64,000 bases of DNA from Chryseobacterium hagamense (GCF_007991455.1 NZ_BJYJ01000005.1:124001-188000); one strand, 5' to 3'; numbered from the stretch's first letter, positions 1 to 9,761 are shown. Numbers and translations: made by a program. Notes: generated from the sequence alone by a model not told the origin.

Positions 1-2
1 GG

Positions 3-554
3 AACGAAACTGAAATCATTAATGAATTGTTTCAGGAAGGGCTGGAATTGCTTCATGTGAGAAAGCCGGTGATGGATGCCGCAGCGATGAGGAATTATAT
101 AAAAAGTATTCATTCCGGTTATCATGAACAGCTGGTTCTGCACAGCCATTACATCCTGGCTGAGGAATTCGAAACTTCAAGAATCCACTTTAAAGAATCG
201 GAAAGACCGGATATTCCTGATCATTTTTTTGATGAATACATTGTGTCGACTTCGGTGCATGGTATCAGTAGTTTTAACACCCTGGATGCCCGTTGGGAAT
301 ACGCGCTGATCAGTCCGGTCTTTCCCAGCATTTCCAAAAAAGGTTATGGAGATGGTACGAAAATTCTGGAAAGCATCCGGCAAAGGGACAATGATCATTC
401 GGGGCTTATTGCCCTGGGCGGTATCCATCAGCACAACATCGATACGGTTTTTTCAGAAGATGTGGACGGAGCTGCTTTGCTGGGAGCGATTTGGGAAAGT
501 AAGGAACCTTTAAAAACATATATCGAATGCAGGAAGAACGCCCTTTTGTTATGA
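3..554 (+). CDS. Thiamine phosphate synthase / TenI-like protein, 5' partial
   Basis: The reading frame is open to the left edge, so the N-terminus lies outside the window; the TTG at 27 is only an apparent start. The visible 183 codons show ThiE/TenI-family TIM-barrel landmarks: LLHVRKP near the start of the visible part, LHSHY, STSVHG, ISPVFPS, and a C-terminal ALGGI phosphate-binding turn. ThiE condenses HMP-PP with thiazole phosphate, whereas TenI aromatises the thiazole phosphate. A second, more canonical ThiE (1300-1941) lies in the same operon, so this one may be the TenI-like partner or a divergent paralogue. Its 3' end overlaps thiD by 28 nt, which points to translational coupling. 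Family is fairly sure; exact reaction is not. Confidence 0.8.
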   Translation, partial: NETEIINELFQEGLELLHVRKPVMDAAAMRNYIKSIHSGYHEQLVLHSHYILAEEFETSRIHFKESERPDIPDHFFDEYIVSTSVHGISSFNTLDARWEYALISPVFPSISKKGYGDGTKILESIRQRDNDHSGLIALGGIHQHNIDTVFSEDVDGAALLGAIWESKEPLKTYIECRKNALLL

Positions 555-1270
555 CGATAGCAGGTTTTGATCCAAGCGGCGGAGCAGGGATCCTTGCCGA
601 CTGTAAAACTTTTGAGCAGCTCAGAGTTCAGGGGTTAGGCATATGTACCGCTATGACTGTTCAGACGGAATCCCAATGTCTGGACCTCGAATGGCAGCCA
701 CTGGGAAAAGTGGTACCATCCGTCTGTATTTTAATGAAAAAATATTCGGTTAAGGCAGTAAAGATCGGAGTGGTAAGGGATGCTGAATTTTTAAATGAGA
801 TAATCAGGACCGTTAAACTTTATGCTCCCGAAGCGAAGATTGTCTGGGATCCGGTGCTGAAAAGTACTTCTGAGTTTACCTTTTTTGATTTGAACACTGT
901 ATCAGAATTAAAAAAAGTCTTGACCCGGATAAACCTCATCACGCCTAATTATAATGAATATAAAGTTTTGCAGGATCACCGTCTGTTCGACGATCCGGGA
1001 AAGTCCTGTGCAGTTCTGATTAAAGGAGGCCACCGGAAAGACTTGTTGGGAACCGATGTTCTTAGGGAAGAAGGGCGAGAAGTCGCTATTTACCCAAATG
1101 AAACCGCTTCAACTTATTATCCGAAACACGGTTCGGGCTGTGTAATGTCATCTGCTATTGCGGCGCATCTGGCGAAAGGGGAAGATTTGGAAACTGCATG
1201 CCGGAAAGGAAAAGAATATATTGAAAGATTTTTAACAGGCACTTCCGGCTTGCTCGGGTTCCACTCCTGA
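527..1270 (+). CDS. thiD: Hydroxymethylpyrimidine / phosphomethylpyrimidine kinase
   Basis: Phosphorylates HMP and then HMP-P to HMP-PP, the pyrimidine donor for thiamine phosphate synthase, in the cytoplasm. The 247-aa protein has ribokinase-fold signatures: GFDPSGGAGI near residue 14 for substrate binding, IVWDPVLKS in the middle, LITPNYNE, and a C-terminal KHGSGCVMSSA in place of the usual HGTGC anion-hole loop, with the Cys kept. The length fits the family. The ATG at 527 lies inside the previous gene; an alternative in-frame Met at residue 9 would shorten it slightly. It is the second visible gene of the thiamine operon and is followed after 29 nt by thiE. Confidence 0.92.
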   Translation: MQEERPFVMTIAGFDPSGGAGILADCKTFEQLRVQGLGICTAMTVQTESQCLDLEWQPLGKVVPSVCILMKKYSVKAVKIGVVRDAEFLNEIIRTVKLYAPEAKIVWDPVLKSTSEFTFFDLNTVSELKKVLTRINLITPNYNEYKVLQDHRLFDDPGKSCAVLIKGGHRKDLLGTDVLREEGREVAIYPNETASTYYPKHGSGCVMSSAIAAHLAKGEDLETACRKGKEYIERFLTGTSGLLGFHS

Positions 1271-1299
1271 AAATTTCTTGATTAAATTAAAAAATAAAA

Positions 1300-1941
1300 A
1301 TGGAAAAACTACAATACATTTCCCAGGGCTTTACACAGGCCGAACAGGAATCCAATATTAAAAATGCTTTGGACAACGGTGCCCAATGGATACAGGTCCG
1401 CTGGAAAAACACTCCTGAAAATGAACTGATCAGGCTTTGCGAAAAAGTAAAGAAGCTCTGTCTGGAATATAAATCGGTCTGTATTATCAACGACCAGGTG
1501 CAGATGGCAAAAGACATCGATGCGGACGGCGTTCATTTGGGATTACAGGATACCTCTATCGAAGCGGCAAGATCTGTTTTGGGAGAAAACAAAATCATAG
1601 GTGGAACTGCGAATACCTTTTCCAATGTCCTCCAGCGGATCAATGAATCCTGCGACTATATCGGTTTGGGACCTTTACGCTTTACCTCAACTAAAGAACA
1701 GTTAAGTCCGGTTTTAGGTTTTGAAGGCTATGAAACAATCATCCGGGAACTTCAGGAAAAATCAATACGCATCCCAAAAATATTTGCAATCGGCGGAGTT
1801 GTTTTGGACGATATCATACGGCTGCAGCAATCCGGGATTTATGGGGTGGCCGTTTCCGGGCAGATTACAGATCAGCCTTCAATGATCGGTGCATTCAGGA
1901 CGGCATTGCATCAGGATTCCGTGACTTTACATAACAGATAA
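1300..1941 (+). CDS. thiE: Thiamine phosphate synthase
   Basis: Joins HMP-PP and thiazole phosphate to form thiamine phosphate. The 213-aa protein carries the ThiE motifs: WIQVRWKN (pyrimidine-pocket strand), [18 protein letters not shown] (Asp/His region near the Mg-pyrophosphate site), [18 protein letters not shown] with the phosphate-loop Thr/Ser, and FAIGGV at the C-terminal phosphate site. This complement is fuller than in the ThiE/TenI-like gene at the left edge, so this is the better candidate for the real synthase. The RBS is A-rich (AAAAATAAAA before the ATG), typical of flavobacteria. The gap to thiG is 10 nt, so they should be cotranscribed. Confidence 0.92.
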   Translation: MEKLQYISQGFTQAEQESNIKNALDNGAQWIQVRWKNTPENELIRLCEKVKKLCLEYKSVCIINDQVQMAKDIDADGVHLGLQDTSIEAARSVLGENKIIGGTANTFSNVLQRINESCDYIGLGPLRFTSTKEQLSPVLGFEGYETIIRELQEKSIRIPKIFAIGGVVLDDIIRLQQSGIYGVAVSGQITDQPSMIGAFRTALHQDSVTLHNR

Positions 1942-1951
1942 AAATTTACCT

Positions 1952-2728
1952 ATGGATAATCAGAATTTAATAATAGCCGACAGAACCTTTGAATCGAGGC
2001 TGTTTCTGGGAACCGGAAAATTCGGGAACCTTTCCGAAATGACGGATTCCATCATCGCTTCAGGCAGCGAATTGGTAACGATGGCGTTAAAACGGATCGA
2101 CTCCCAATCTCAGGAAGATAATCTGCTGAATGCCCTGAAGCCGACAAAAGCACACCCTCTACCGAATACTTCCGGAGCAAGGACCTCCAAAGAAGCGGTA
2201 TTGGCCGCTCAATTGGCCCGGGAAGCCCTGGAAACAAACTGGGTTAAACTGGAAATCCATCCCGATCCGAAGTATCTGCTGCCGGATCCGATCGAGACTT
2301 TATATGCTACGGAAGAACTGGCGAAACTGGGCTTCATTGTAATGCCTTACATTCATGCCGATCCGGTGTTATGCAAACGCCTGGAAGACGTAGGAACAGC
2401 CGTTGTCATGCCTTTGGGCGCACCGATCGGAACCAACAAAGGTTTGAAAACCCTGGATTTTTTGGAGATCATCATCAGCCAGAGTAATGTTCCTGTGGTG
2501 GTGGATGCCGGAATCGGGGCGCCTTCCGATGCGGCAAAAGCGATGGAACTGGGTGCCGATGCCGTGCTGGTGAATACCGCTATCGCCGTTGCCGGAAATC
2601 CTGTTTGTATGGCTATGGCCTTTAAAGAAGGGGTAATTGCCGGAAGAAGGGCGTATGAATCAGGATTGGGCGCGGTTTCAAAGCATGCGGAAGCATCAAG
2701 TCCGCTGACTTCTTTTTTGTTTGATTAA
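1952..2728 (+). CDS. thiG: Thiazole synthase
   Basis: Forms the thiazole phosphate ring of thiamine from DXP, dehydroglycine and ThiS thiocarboxylate. The 258-aa length is normal. Visible landmarks are [10 protein letters not shown] at the N-terminus, [14 protein letters not shown] with Lys99 in the position of the Schiff-base lysine, [14 protein letters not shown] and [14 protein letters not shown], which are the C-terminal phosphate-binding strands. thiH, which supplies dehydroglycine, follows after 9 nt. ThiS and ThiC are expected upstream, outside the window. Confidence 0.96.
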   Translation: MDNQNLIIADRTFESRLFLGTGKFGNLSEMTDSIIASGSELVTMALKRIDSQSQEDNLLNALKPTKAHPLPNTSGARTSKEAVLAAQLAREALETNWVKLEIHPDPKYLLPDPIETLYATEELAKLGFIVMPYIHADPVLCKRLEDVGTAVVMPLGAPIGTNKGLKTLDFLEIIISQSNVPVVVDAGIGAPSDAAKAMELGADAVLVNTAIAVAGNPVCMAMAFKEGVIAGRRAYESGLGAVSKHAEASSPLTSFLFD

Positions 2729-2737
2729 ATCTAAAAG

Positions 2738-3856
2738 ATGAAAAGTTTTACCTCTGTTTTTGAACATTACCGGTGGGATGATATAAAATCCAGGCTGGAA
2801 AAAGTGACACCGGCTGATGTTGAAAAAAGCCTTCGCAAAAATAACAGGACGACCGGTGATTTCCTGAATCTCATTTCGCCTGCCGCTGCCGGGAAGCTGG
2901 AGGTAATGGCGGGAATGGCACAGCATCTTACCCAAAAGCGTTTCGGGAAGACCATTCAGTTGTATGCACCGCTGTACCTCAGCAATGAATGCCAGAATAT
3001 CTGTACCTACTGTGGATTCAGCCTGGATAATCTGATTAAGCGGAAAACCCTGTCCGATACGGAACTGATGATTGAAGCCTCGGTATTGAAATCAATGGGG
3101 GTGAATCATGTATTGCTGGTAAGCGGAGAAGCAAATAAGACGGTTGGGGTCGGTTATTTTGTGAATGCCGTGAAACTCCTGAGCCCTCATTTCGCCAATA
3201 TTTCCATTGAGGTCCAGCCGTTATCGGAGGAAGAATACCGGGAGCTTCACAAAGCGGGAGTGAATGCCGTTCTGGTATATCAGGAAACCTACCATCGGGA
3301 AGTATACAAAGAATACCATCCGAAAGGCAAGAAATCAAACTTCAGTTTCCGTCTTGAAACTCCTGACCGGATCGGTAAAGCAGAAATCCATAAAATGGGA
3401 CTTGGGGTTCTGCTTGGACTGGAAGACTGGAGGGTAGACAGCTTTTTCAATGCCCTCCACATCGATTATCTTCAAAAGCAGTACTGGAAATCCAGGTTTT
3501 CCGTATCCTTTCCACGGCTGCGGCCTGCCGAAGGCATCATCGAACCCAATTTCATGATGTCCGATCAGGACCTGTTGCAGCTGATCTGTGCCTACCGCAT
3601 CTGGAACGAGGATCTTGAAATTTCCATCTCTACCCGGGAAAACGAAACCTTCAGGAACCATATCGTTTCACTGGGAGCAACCGCCATGAGCGCGGCTTCC
3701 AAAACCAATCCCGGCGGCTATGCGGTAGACCGGGAATCTTTAGAACAGTTTGAGACCAGCGATGAGAGAAGCATGGAAGAAATCAAAAGCATCATCAGAA
3801 AAGCAGGCTATGATCCGGTCATGAAAGACTGGGATGCTGTTTACAGTGGCATTTAA
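2738..3856 (+). CDS. thiH: 2-iminoacetate synthase (radical SAM)
   Basis: Cleaves tyrosine to dehydroglycine and p-cresol for thiazole formation. The 372-aa protein has the radical-SAM iron-sulfur motif C85-x3-C89-x2-C92 (ECQNICTYC), followed by VLLVSGEA and IEVQPLSEEEY. A C-terminal segment rich in Ser/Thr (TRENETFRNH, GATAMSAASKTNPGGY) is typical of ThiH. It is the last gene of the operon: 53 nt downstream lies the end of a convergent gene. The adenylyltransferase thiF/moeB that often closes Bacteroidota thi operons is absent here and must be elsewhere. Confidence 0.95.
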   Translation: MKSFTSVFEHYRWDDIKSRLEKVTPADVEKSLRKNNRTTGDFLNLISPAAAGKLEVMAGMAQHLTQKRFGKTIQLYAPLYLSNECQNICTYCGFSLDNLIKRKTLSDTELMIEASVLKSMGVNHVLLVSGEANKTVGVGYFVNAVKLLSPHFANISIEVQPLSEEEYRELHKAGVNAVLVYQETYHREVYKEYHPKGKKSNFSFRLETPDRIGKAEIHKMGLGVLLGLEDWRVDSFFNALHIDYLQKQYWKSRFSVSFPRLRPAEGIIEPNFMMSDQDLLQLICAYRIWNEDLEISISTRENETFRNHIVSLGATAMSAASKTNPGGYAVDRESLEQFETSDERSMEEIKSIIRKAGYDPVMKDWDAVYSGI

Positions 3857-3909
3857 CTGCTGGAAATTTTCTGTTGAAATTGAGGCCTGCTCCGTACGAA
3901 TTCTATCTT

Positions 3910-4608
3910 TTAACCGTTAAGCCCGGCAACGAGATTGATAGTAAGGGCTACAACAAAAGTATTCATAAAGAAAGCAAGCAACCCGTGGATCATGGTAATT
4001 CTCCTTAAATTTTTGGAAGTAATGCTGATGTCGGAGACCTGAAAAGTACAGCCCATGCAGAAAGAATAGTAGGCAAAATCCAGGTAATCGGGATGGTAGG
4101 TTTCGTTTTCATCTTCGGTCGGGAATTTAAGACCACCGGTTTCCTCTTTTTTGCCGGAAGGGTCCTCATCGTAATATTTCCGGGCATAATGGAAAATATA
4201 TTGCGTCTGCACCATAATCCACGATAGGATCATGGCCCCGAGAACGGCGGGAAGGAAATAGATTTCTTTCTGTACGCCTTTGTCTTTGGAAGTAATTAAA
4301 AAGAAGATCGCAAACATGCTTGCGAGAGAAGCAATAATAATAGTAGAAAACACAAATATAGCATTGCCGTCATCAGCCCTGGCCTTTTTACGGATGTCGT
4401 CCACTTTCCGGTGGAGAATCACCTGCCAGTCCAGAAAAAGGAAAACCACGGAAAAAGCCAGCCAGCAGAAAATAACGATGATCAGCGGTTTAAGGTCCAG
4501 TCTGAAAATCAAAAAGAAAACCACCGCTGCGGCCAGCAGACTGATCAGTCCTCTCTTCAGCGGGCTGAGGTTTAAGAAAAAGCTGTCCAGTGTTTTCATT
4601 TTTGTCAT
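3910..4608 (-). CDS. DUF1345 family membrane protein
   Basis: A 232-aa integral membrane protein with about five hydrophobic segments: LISLLAAAVVFFLIF, IIVIFCWLAFSVVFLFL, FVFSTIIIASLASMFAIFF, VLGAMILSWIMVQ and a last one near the C-terminus (LAFFMNTFVVALTINLV). The conserved core YFCMGCTFQ-like stretch (FAYYSFCMGCTFQVSD) and YARKYYDED fit DUF1345. The function of the family is unknown. Start: ATG at 4608; a Met three codons later (4599) is equally possible. It converges on thiH and is probably monocistronic. Confidence 0.8.
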   Translation of the reverse strand: MTKMKTLDSFFLNLSPLKRGLISLLAAAVVFFLIFRLDLKPLIIVIFCWLAFSVVFLFLDWQVILHRKVDDIRKKARADDGNAIFVFSTIIIASLASMFAIFFLITSKDKGVQKEIYFLPAVLGAMILSWIMVQTQYIFHYARKYYDEDPSGKKEETGGLKFPTEDENETYHPDYLDFAYYSFCMGCTFQVSDISITSKNLRRITMIHGLLAFFMNTFVVALTINLVAGLNG

Positions 4609-4713
4609 TAGGAATTTTAGATAAAAATAAAGAAAAATGTTTTGCGTTGCATCTGGTAACAGGGAAATTAAGTTTTTTTTAATGACAAAAATGAATATTG
4701 GAATTATATAATA

Positions 4714-4746
4714 AAGCCCCTTTAATTTTTACATTAAAAGGGGTTA
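4714..4746 (-). terminator. Probable intrinsic terminator for the 4770-7004 barrel gene
   Basis: CCCCTTTAAT pairs with ATTAAAAGGGG (one bulged A) around a TTTTAC loop, located 24-56 nt past the stop codon on the minus strand. The flanks are AT-rich on both sides, so it may act in both directions. Confidence 0.65.
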
Positions 4747-4769
4747 TGATATTTTGTTTGTTTAATGGT

Positions 4770-7004
4770 TTACTGTCCCTGCGGAACCATTCCGCCATTA
4801 TCATCCTTTTTGCTTTCTTTCAGGATGCTCTGGTCTTCTTTGGCCAGCTTGTTCCGGGTCGGGATTTTATAGTTTACCGATAATCCGAAGTTTCTCGTGT
4901 CGTATTTATTCCGCATGTAAACCGATTGGCCCTGCGGCGGGTTGGATCGTACCTGCATGATCTGGCCGTTGAAGATATCATTGGCAAATACGGAAACCGT
5001 CAGGCGGTTATCCATAAATTTCTTCGTCAGGGTTAGATCAAATGAATTGTTGAACGGTTTTTCCGCCGTAAAATAGAAATAGCCCGCTTTAGGCGTCAGG
5101 TAACTGTAATTGGCGGTCAGCTTGATTTCCTTCGGCAGGATAATCTGCGTCATGATATTGAAGATCCAGAACCCTTTGTTATCCAGATCGGCGATATCAT
5201 GTTTCTGGTAACCGGCGTAGATGTACATAAAGTTGATCTTGTCGGGGTTGAAATTAAACTTCATGATCTCGCTCAGCGGTTTGCTGAAAATCATAAACGG
5301 AACCGGAAGCCCGACATTGAAATTATGGATTTTCATCTCCGAAATATTGATTTGTTCGTTGAAGAGGTTTTTCCCCTCCCGGCGGATAATCTGGGCTACC
5401 TGGTTTTTTGCCGAACTCACACTGTAGCCGATGAAAGCATAGTCGAAAGCTGAAATTTTTAATTCATAATTGTCGAAAATCGTAGGCTGCAGGTTGGGAT
5501 TTCCGGTGACCTGAGTATTCGGTCCCTGGAAGGTAACGTTGTTCGGGTTCAGGGCGGAAATGCTCGGCAGGCTGATCTTTTTGTTGTAGTTGGCCGTTAC
5601 ATGAACCTGTTCCATCAGGTTGTACTGAACGCTGGCGTTCGGAAATAATTTAAATTTATTAAAAGGCAAAAGGCTGGCTTCGCTAATATTCTTATTATCG
5701 TCCTGATATCTTGTGATCCCTGAAATATCGTAGTTCTCTGCACGGGTTCCCAGGATGAAATCGAATTTTTTCAGCTTGGCCTGCAATTCCAGGTAGGTGG
5801 CGGTGGTCTGTCTCTGGTAATCGAGATTTATAATTCCAAAGCTTTCCGTTTTAAAATCCTGTCTTTCATATAACCCTCCGAGGCTTATTTTACCGCCATC
5901 CATCAGCCTGATCGGCTGGGAATAATCTATTTTGAAATTAGCAATCCGCATAGTAGAGGAATTGCTTAGAACCCTTCCCAATGAAAGGTCATAGTCTTCT
6001 TTAGGATTGGAATAGGTGCCTCTCCTGAAAATATTGTCCTGATCAAACTGGCTGTCGGATTTTGTATAGCCGAACTGAAAATCAAGCTTCTGCGTTTTTT
6101 CTGAAAATCTTTTCTGGTAGGTTACCACAGCTTCTTGTCTGGTAGTAAGACTGTGAGCGGCATCCGAAGCATCAAAATGAAAGTCTCTGAATTTATATTC
6201 TTTCGGATCGGTATTCGGGATCAGCTCTTTTTTCTCGCCATCACCATCACTTAGAGTATAATTGTCATTATTATTATGGTAAATATCATAATTCAAAAGC
6301 AACCGGTCCTGTCCAAGATCGAATGTGATCCCCGATTTTGCAAAATATCCCCTGCCGTAGCGGTCGGTACTGCTGTGCAGCAAACCATCCTGATCGGTAC
6401 TGAGCATACTTTCGCGGTAATTCTGGCCGGCATTCAGCTGCCAGCCGAAGATTTTATTTCTCGCATTCAGGTTCAGGGAATTGCTGGTCCGGCTTCTGAA
6501 TGTGTCGTAATTCGTAAACGAATAGTTTCCGGAATAGGTAGCGGTTAGATATTTATTGGCATTTTTATTCGTAATGATGTTCATGATGGCTCCGCCGGAA
6601 GTCGCCGGAAATTCCGCGCCGGGCTGGGTGATGACTTCAATCCGGTCTATCGAATTGGCAGGCATCCCTTCCAGAAATGAATTCAGTTCATTGGAGGTAA
6701 TATTCAGAGGTCTTCCGTTGAGATAAACGTCCAGCACCTTTCCCTGGTACATCATGCCGGCGATGTCGGTAGAAACCAGGCCGGGAAGCTTTTTGATTCC
6801 TTCCAGCACATTCCCGTTGTTCAGCTGGGGCTGTTCCGAAAAATCGAAGATGGTACGGTCGGCTTTTTGCTCAACGGCTTTTTTAGTTTTGGTAATGACA
6901 ACGCCTTCGATCTGTTTTTCTTTGGTCGTCTGGGTATTGCTTTTTTCCTGAGCGGAAGCAAATGCCATGCTCAGAAAAGATAAAGTAATAAGTGTTTTTT
7001 TCAT
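4770..7004 (-). CDS. Outer-membrane beta-barrel protein of the TonB-receptor type (PF14905-like)
   Basis: A 744-aa protein from the Met at 7004, which begins a clean signal peptide (MKKTLITLSFLSMAFASAQ); the longer frame to 7058 adds 18 codons that would hide it. After the signal comes a plug-like region: GVVITKTKKAVEQKADRT, VLEGIKKLPGL, VYLNGRPLN and IDRIEVITQPGAEFPATSGG, then a long barrel of alternating aromatic strands. There is no N-terminal carboxypeptidase-like repeat. These proteins sit in the outer membrane; the substrate is unknown. The protein at 7488-9605 is a paralogue with the same plug motifs. A divergent sensor kinase and LytTR regulator lie beyond the paralogue and may control both. 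Confidence 0.85.
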   Translation of the reverse strand: MKKTLITLSFLSMAFASAQEKSNTQTTKEKQIEGVVITKTKKAVEQKADRTIFDFSEQPQLNNGNVLEGIKKLPGLVSTDIAGMMYQGKVLDVYLNGRPLNITSNELNSFLEGMPANSIDRIEVITQPGAEFPATSGGAIMNIITNKNANKYLTATYSGNYSFTNYDTFRSRTSNSLNLNARNKIFGWQLNAGQNYRESMLSTDQDGLLHSSTDRYGRGYFAKSGITFDLGQDRLLLNYDIYHNNNDNYTLSDGDGEKKELIPNTDPKEYKFRDFHFDASDAAHSLTTRQEAVVTYQKRFSEKTQKLDFQFGYTKSDSQFDQDNIFRRGTYSNPKEDYDLSLGRVLSNSSTMRIANFKIDYSQPIRLMDGGKISLGGLYERQDFKTESFGIINLDYQRQTTATYLELQAKLKKFDFILGTRAENYDISGITRYQDDNKNISEASLLPFNKFKLFPNASVQYNLMEQVHVTANYNKKISLPSISALNPNNVTFQGPNTQVTGNPNLQPTIFDNYELKISAFDYAFIGYSVSSAKNQVAQIIRREGKNLFNEQINISEMKIHNFNVGLPVPFMIFSKPLSEIMKFNFNPDKINFMYIYAGYQKHDIADLDNKGFWIFNIMTQIILPKEIKLTANYSYLTPKAGYFYFTAEKPFNNSFDLTLTKKFMDNRLTVSVFANDIFNGQIMQVRSNPPQGQSVYMRNKYDTRNFGLSVNYKIPTRNKLAKEDQSILKESKKDDNGGMVPQGQ

Positions 7005-7110
7005 GCTCTTTTCGATTCGATTGATTAGACACCGGAAAACAGATTTTGTTACAGGCACAGGAAAAATTATAAAATCGTGAGATCAAATGAATAATTAAGA
7101 TCAGATACTT

Positions 7111-7476
7111 TAAACTTAACGTGTATTCGAGCTACTAACCCTACTTGAAAGGCTGGAAGAGGGGTGCTGGATGCTGAAAGCACTGTTGTTTAAGAATATT
7201 GCCGTTAATTTTGAATATCAAACTGTTTTTTTCACTTTTAAGATGTTCATTTTTCTTTTAATTCCATTAAATCGCTTAAAAACAAGTGATTACCCTCGAA
7301 TTCACGTTAAACTTAGCAATCAAAATCATGGGTCTTTCTATTCGCCTTCGTAAAATGAAAGGTCGGAATTTAGATTTAAATATCATATTAACAATTCGCC
7401 TGATAATCAATACCTGTAAAAGCACTATTGACGGGCGGAACTTCCGGCATCCGGCTTCCCTTTTACAGCCTGTGAG
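7111..7476. repeat. Intergenic repeat fragments in nested inverted order
   Basis: This fills most of the 483-bp gap between the two barrel genes; no ORF is convincing here. Two inverted pairs are visible. TTAACGTGTATTCGAG (7116-7131) is the near-complement of CTCGAATTCACGTTAA (7295-7310). GGCTGGAAGAGGGGTGCTGG (from 7151) is the near-complement of CCGGCTTCCCTTTTACAGCC (7452-7471). Both sequence types recur at the two ends of the repeat family at 11803, 28445 and 38525. The simplest reading is one degenerate minus-oriented copy (7111-7476) carrying a second plus-oriented one inside it (7151-7315). Confidence 0.5.
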
Positions 7477-7487
7477 TTTAATGAAAT

Positions 7488-9605
7488 CTAGATCCTGTCT
7501 TTTTCCTCAAATCTGATGACCTTTTTCTGGATCTTCTTTTTCTGGCCTCCAAAAGTATAGTTTACGCTCAGCCGGAAGCTTCTGCCGTCCCAGTAATTGT
7601 TGATGTGATGGACACTGTCGGTAAAGTAAATATCGCCACGGAACCGCTGGGCAAGAACATTGGTTACGGTTGCATTGATCTGCAGCTGCTTTTCCATAAG
7701 GGAAACCTTGAGGCCCAACGAAAGATCGGAGAAATTATGATAATAGTAATTCACATTCCGGGAAGGCAGGCTCTGTTCATAGTTCAGGAAAAAAGCAAGG
7801 GTTTTGGTTTTATTCAGGGTAAAGGTATTATTGATGGAATAGCTGAATGAACTTCCTTTCTGCGGTTGGGCATCCAATCCGAAAATTTCTGAATTCTGCC
7901 TGCTTGCGTTTACAGCCATCGTCGATTCCCAGCACTTAAAAAAGGTATCGGTATAGGAAATATTAAGCCCGAAGGAATTGTTGTTATAATAATTGAGATA
8001 AGTGGAGATCTGCGAAAGCCCGTCCTGAAAGGAAACCTGGCCGAATGCATTTTTCAGTCTCATATAGTACAGGCTGGTGGTCAGCTTATTATTAAAAGTA
8101 TAGCCCAATTCAAGGTTATTGATATACGACGGCGTAAGCAGCGGGTTTCCGGAAGAATAGGAGTAAGGATTGGAATACCAGCGGAACGGATTCAGGCTGC
8201 CCATTCCAGGACGGTTAATCCTTCTCGAATACGCCAGGCTGAAAATATTTTTATCTTTTTTGTAAGAAACATAGGCCGACGGGAACCACTGGCCATACCG
8301 GTAGGAGTTTCCGGAACCCGTGGAAGGCGTGTAGCTTTCTGCCGACGTATTTTCGTAGCGGAGGCCGGCTTTGGTTTCCCAGTGTTCCCCGAAATTTTTG
8401 GCATAGCTGAAATAAGCGGCATAATTCTCCTCCCGGTACCGGAACAGATTGGCCCTGCTTTCATCGGAAACATACCCGGTGCCGGTAAGATTGAAATATT
8501 TTAAATCGGAATTATTTTTAAACTGATTGAACTTAACCCCGGTTTCAACGGTTCCGAAAGAAAAGGGCAGCTCCAGGTCGGCCTGTGCGGAAAAAATCTG
8601 CGGCGAAACCAGGGAAAGGGTTTTTACATCCTGCAAAGAATTGTCGGAAAGCCTTTGGGTGGCGAAATTAACCTCCGTATCGGAGTTGTTTTTGTAAAAA
8701 TTCCCAAGGATGCTTAATTTCTTTCCCAGTGAATCGAGTTTCAGGTCGTAATAGGCGCTCGCGGTATGGGTAGGTTCCTTTTCACGATGGAAGGTATTGG
8801 TAAGAAGGTTTTCTTCCTGGCCGGCCGGACTGATATTCCGGGTATTATTGACGATATCCATTCCCGATCTCTGGTGGGCATACAGGTATTCGAATCCGGC
8901 TTCCGAATTTTTACTGATTTTATACGACATGCTGATGCCGGGCGTCAGCTCGTTCCACATATCTCTTCTTACCGAGCTGCTGTAATTTTGGGTTGCCCCG
9001 ATAATGCTGTAGTTTTCATCGGACCTTTTGGCGGAGTCATAATACACCAGCTTCAGGCTGCTGCTGAATTTTTCGGTCTGGTAGCTCAGGGTTGCGTTGT
9101 CGCTGAATCCGGAGTAGGTCCTTTGGATCAGGTTGGAGCTGATACTGCCGCTGAATCCTAGGTTCGGATTTTTCTTCAGGATGATGTTAATCAAACCGCT
9201 GTTGCCCTGGGCTTCGTATTTCGCCGGCGGCGTGGTAATCACTTCTATTTTGGCAATGTTCTCGGAACGGATGGATTTCAGGTAATTCAGCAGGGCCTGT
9301 CCTGAAAGATTCAGCATCCTGCCGTTGATCATTACGTTAACGCTGCTTTTTCCTACAATAGAAACAGAGCCGAGATTTTCATCTACCCTGATCATGGGAA
9401 CATTGGCCAGAGTTTCGGAGCCGTCCATTCCCTGTGAAGCGATGGAAGCTTCCACATTAAAGATCATGCGGTCAGCTTTCCGCTCCAGGAGCTTTTTCTT
9501 AACGAGAATTTCAATTTTCTCAATATTCCGGATGCTGTCTTTTTTCACCTGTGACCAGAACAGGGATGAAACCGACAGACAAACTAATACAGAAATATTT
9601 TTCAT
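7488..9605 (-). CDS. Outer-membrane beta-barrel protein of the TonB-receptor type (PF14905-like), paralogue
   Basis: A 705-aa protein. The start at 9605 gives a signal peptide (MKNISVLVCLSVSSLFWSQ); the frame open to 9680 adds 25 implausible codons. The plug region mirrors the neighbour: EILVKKKLLERKADRMIFN, VPMIRVDENLGSVSIVG, VMINGRMLN and IAKIEVITTPPAKYEAQG. The rest is a predicted barrel rich in Tyr/Asn/Ser. It resembles, but is not a recent copy of, the 4770-7004 protein. Its start faces the small secreted protein, kinase and regulator at 9766-11802 across a 160-nt divergent region, a layout that suggests regulation by that system. Confidence 0.85.
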   Translation of the reverse strand: MKNISVLVCLSVSSLFWSQVKKDSIRNIEKIEILVKKKLLERKADRMIFNVEASIASQGMDGSETLANVPMIRVDENLGSVSIVGKSSVNVMINGRMLNLSGQALLNYLKSIRSENIAKIEVITTPPAKYEAQGNSGLINIILKKNPNLGFSGSISSNLIQRTYSGFSDNATLSYQTEKFSSSLKLVYYDSAKRSDENYSIIGATQNYSSSVRRDMWNELTPGISMSYKISKNSEAGFEYLYAHQRSGMDIVNNTRNISPAGQEENLLTNTFHREKEPTHTASAYYDLKLDSLGKKLSILGNFYKNNSDTEVNFATQRLSDNSLQDVKTLSLVSPQIFSAQADLELPFSFGTVETGVKFNQFKNNSDLKYFNLTGTGYVSDESRANLFRYREENYAAYFSYAKNFGEHWETKAGLRYENTSAESYTPSTGSGNSYRYGQWFPSAYVSYKKDKNIFSLAYSRRINRPGMGSLNPFRWYSNPYSYSSGNPLLTPSYINNLELGYTFNNKLTTSLYYMRLKNAFGQVSFQDGLSQISTYLNYYNNNSFGLNISYTDTFFKCWESTMAVNASRQNSEIFGLDAQPQKGSSFSYSINNTFTLNKTKTLAFFLNYEQSLPSRNVNYYYHNFSDLSLGLKVSLMEKQLQINATVTNVLAQRFRGDIYFTDSVHHINNYWDGRSFRLSVNYTFGGQKKKIQKKVIRFEEKDRI

Positions 9606-9753
9606 AGTAATTTTTTTTTGACAAATGTATTTTGATAAGGCATAGGATAAAACAGCATTTAGACATTCGGTGGTTTTCATCCGATTAACCTTATTTCGTC
9701 GATGATTTCAGGCGGTTCGCCGATTCCGATGTTAAAAAAGCTGTGGTCCTGAC

Positions 9754-9761
9754 TATTTTTG
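9754..9761 (+). promoter_or_regulatory. Flavobacterial -7 box very close to the 9766 start
   Basis: TATTTTTG matches TAnnTTTG and ends only 4 nt before the ATG of the 9766 gene. No good TTG lies 17-23 bp upstream. If used, the transcript would be almost or fully leaderless; chance occurrence is also possible. Confidence 0.35.
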
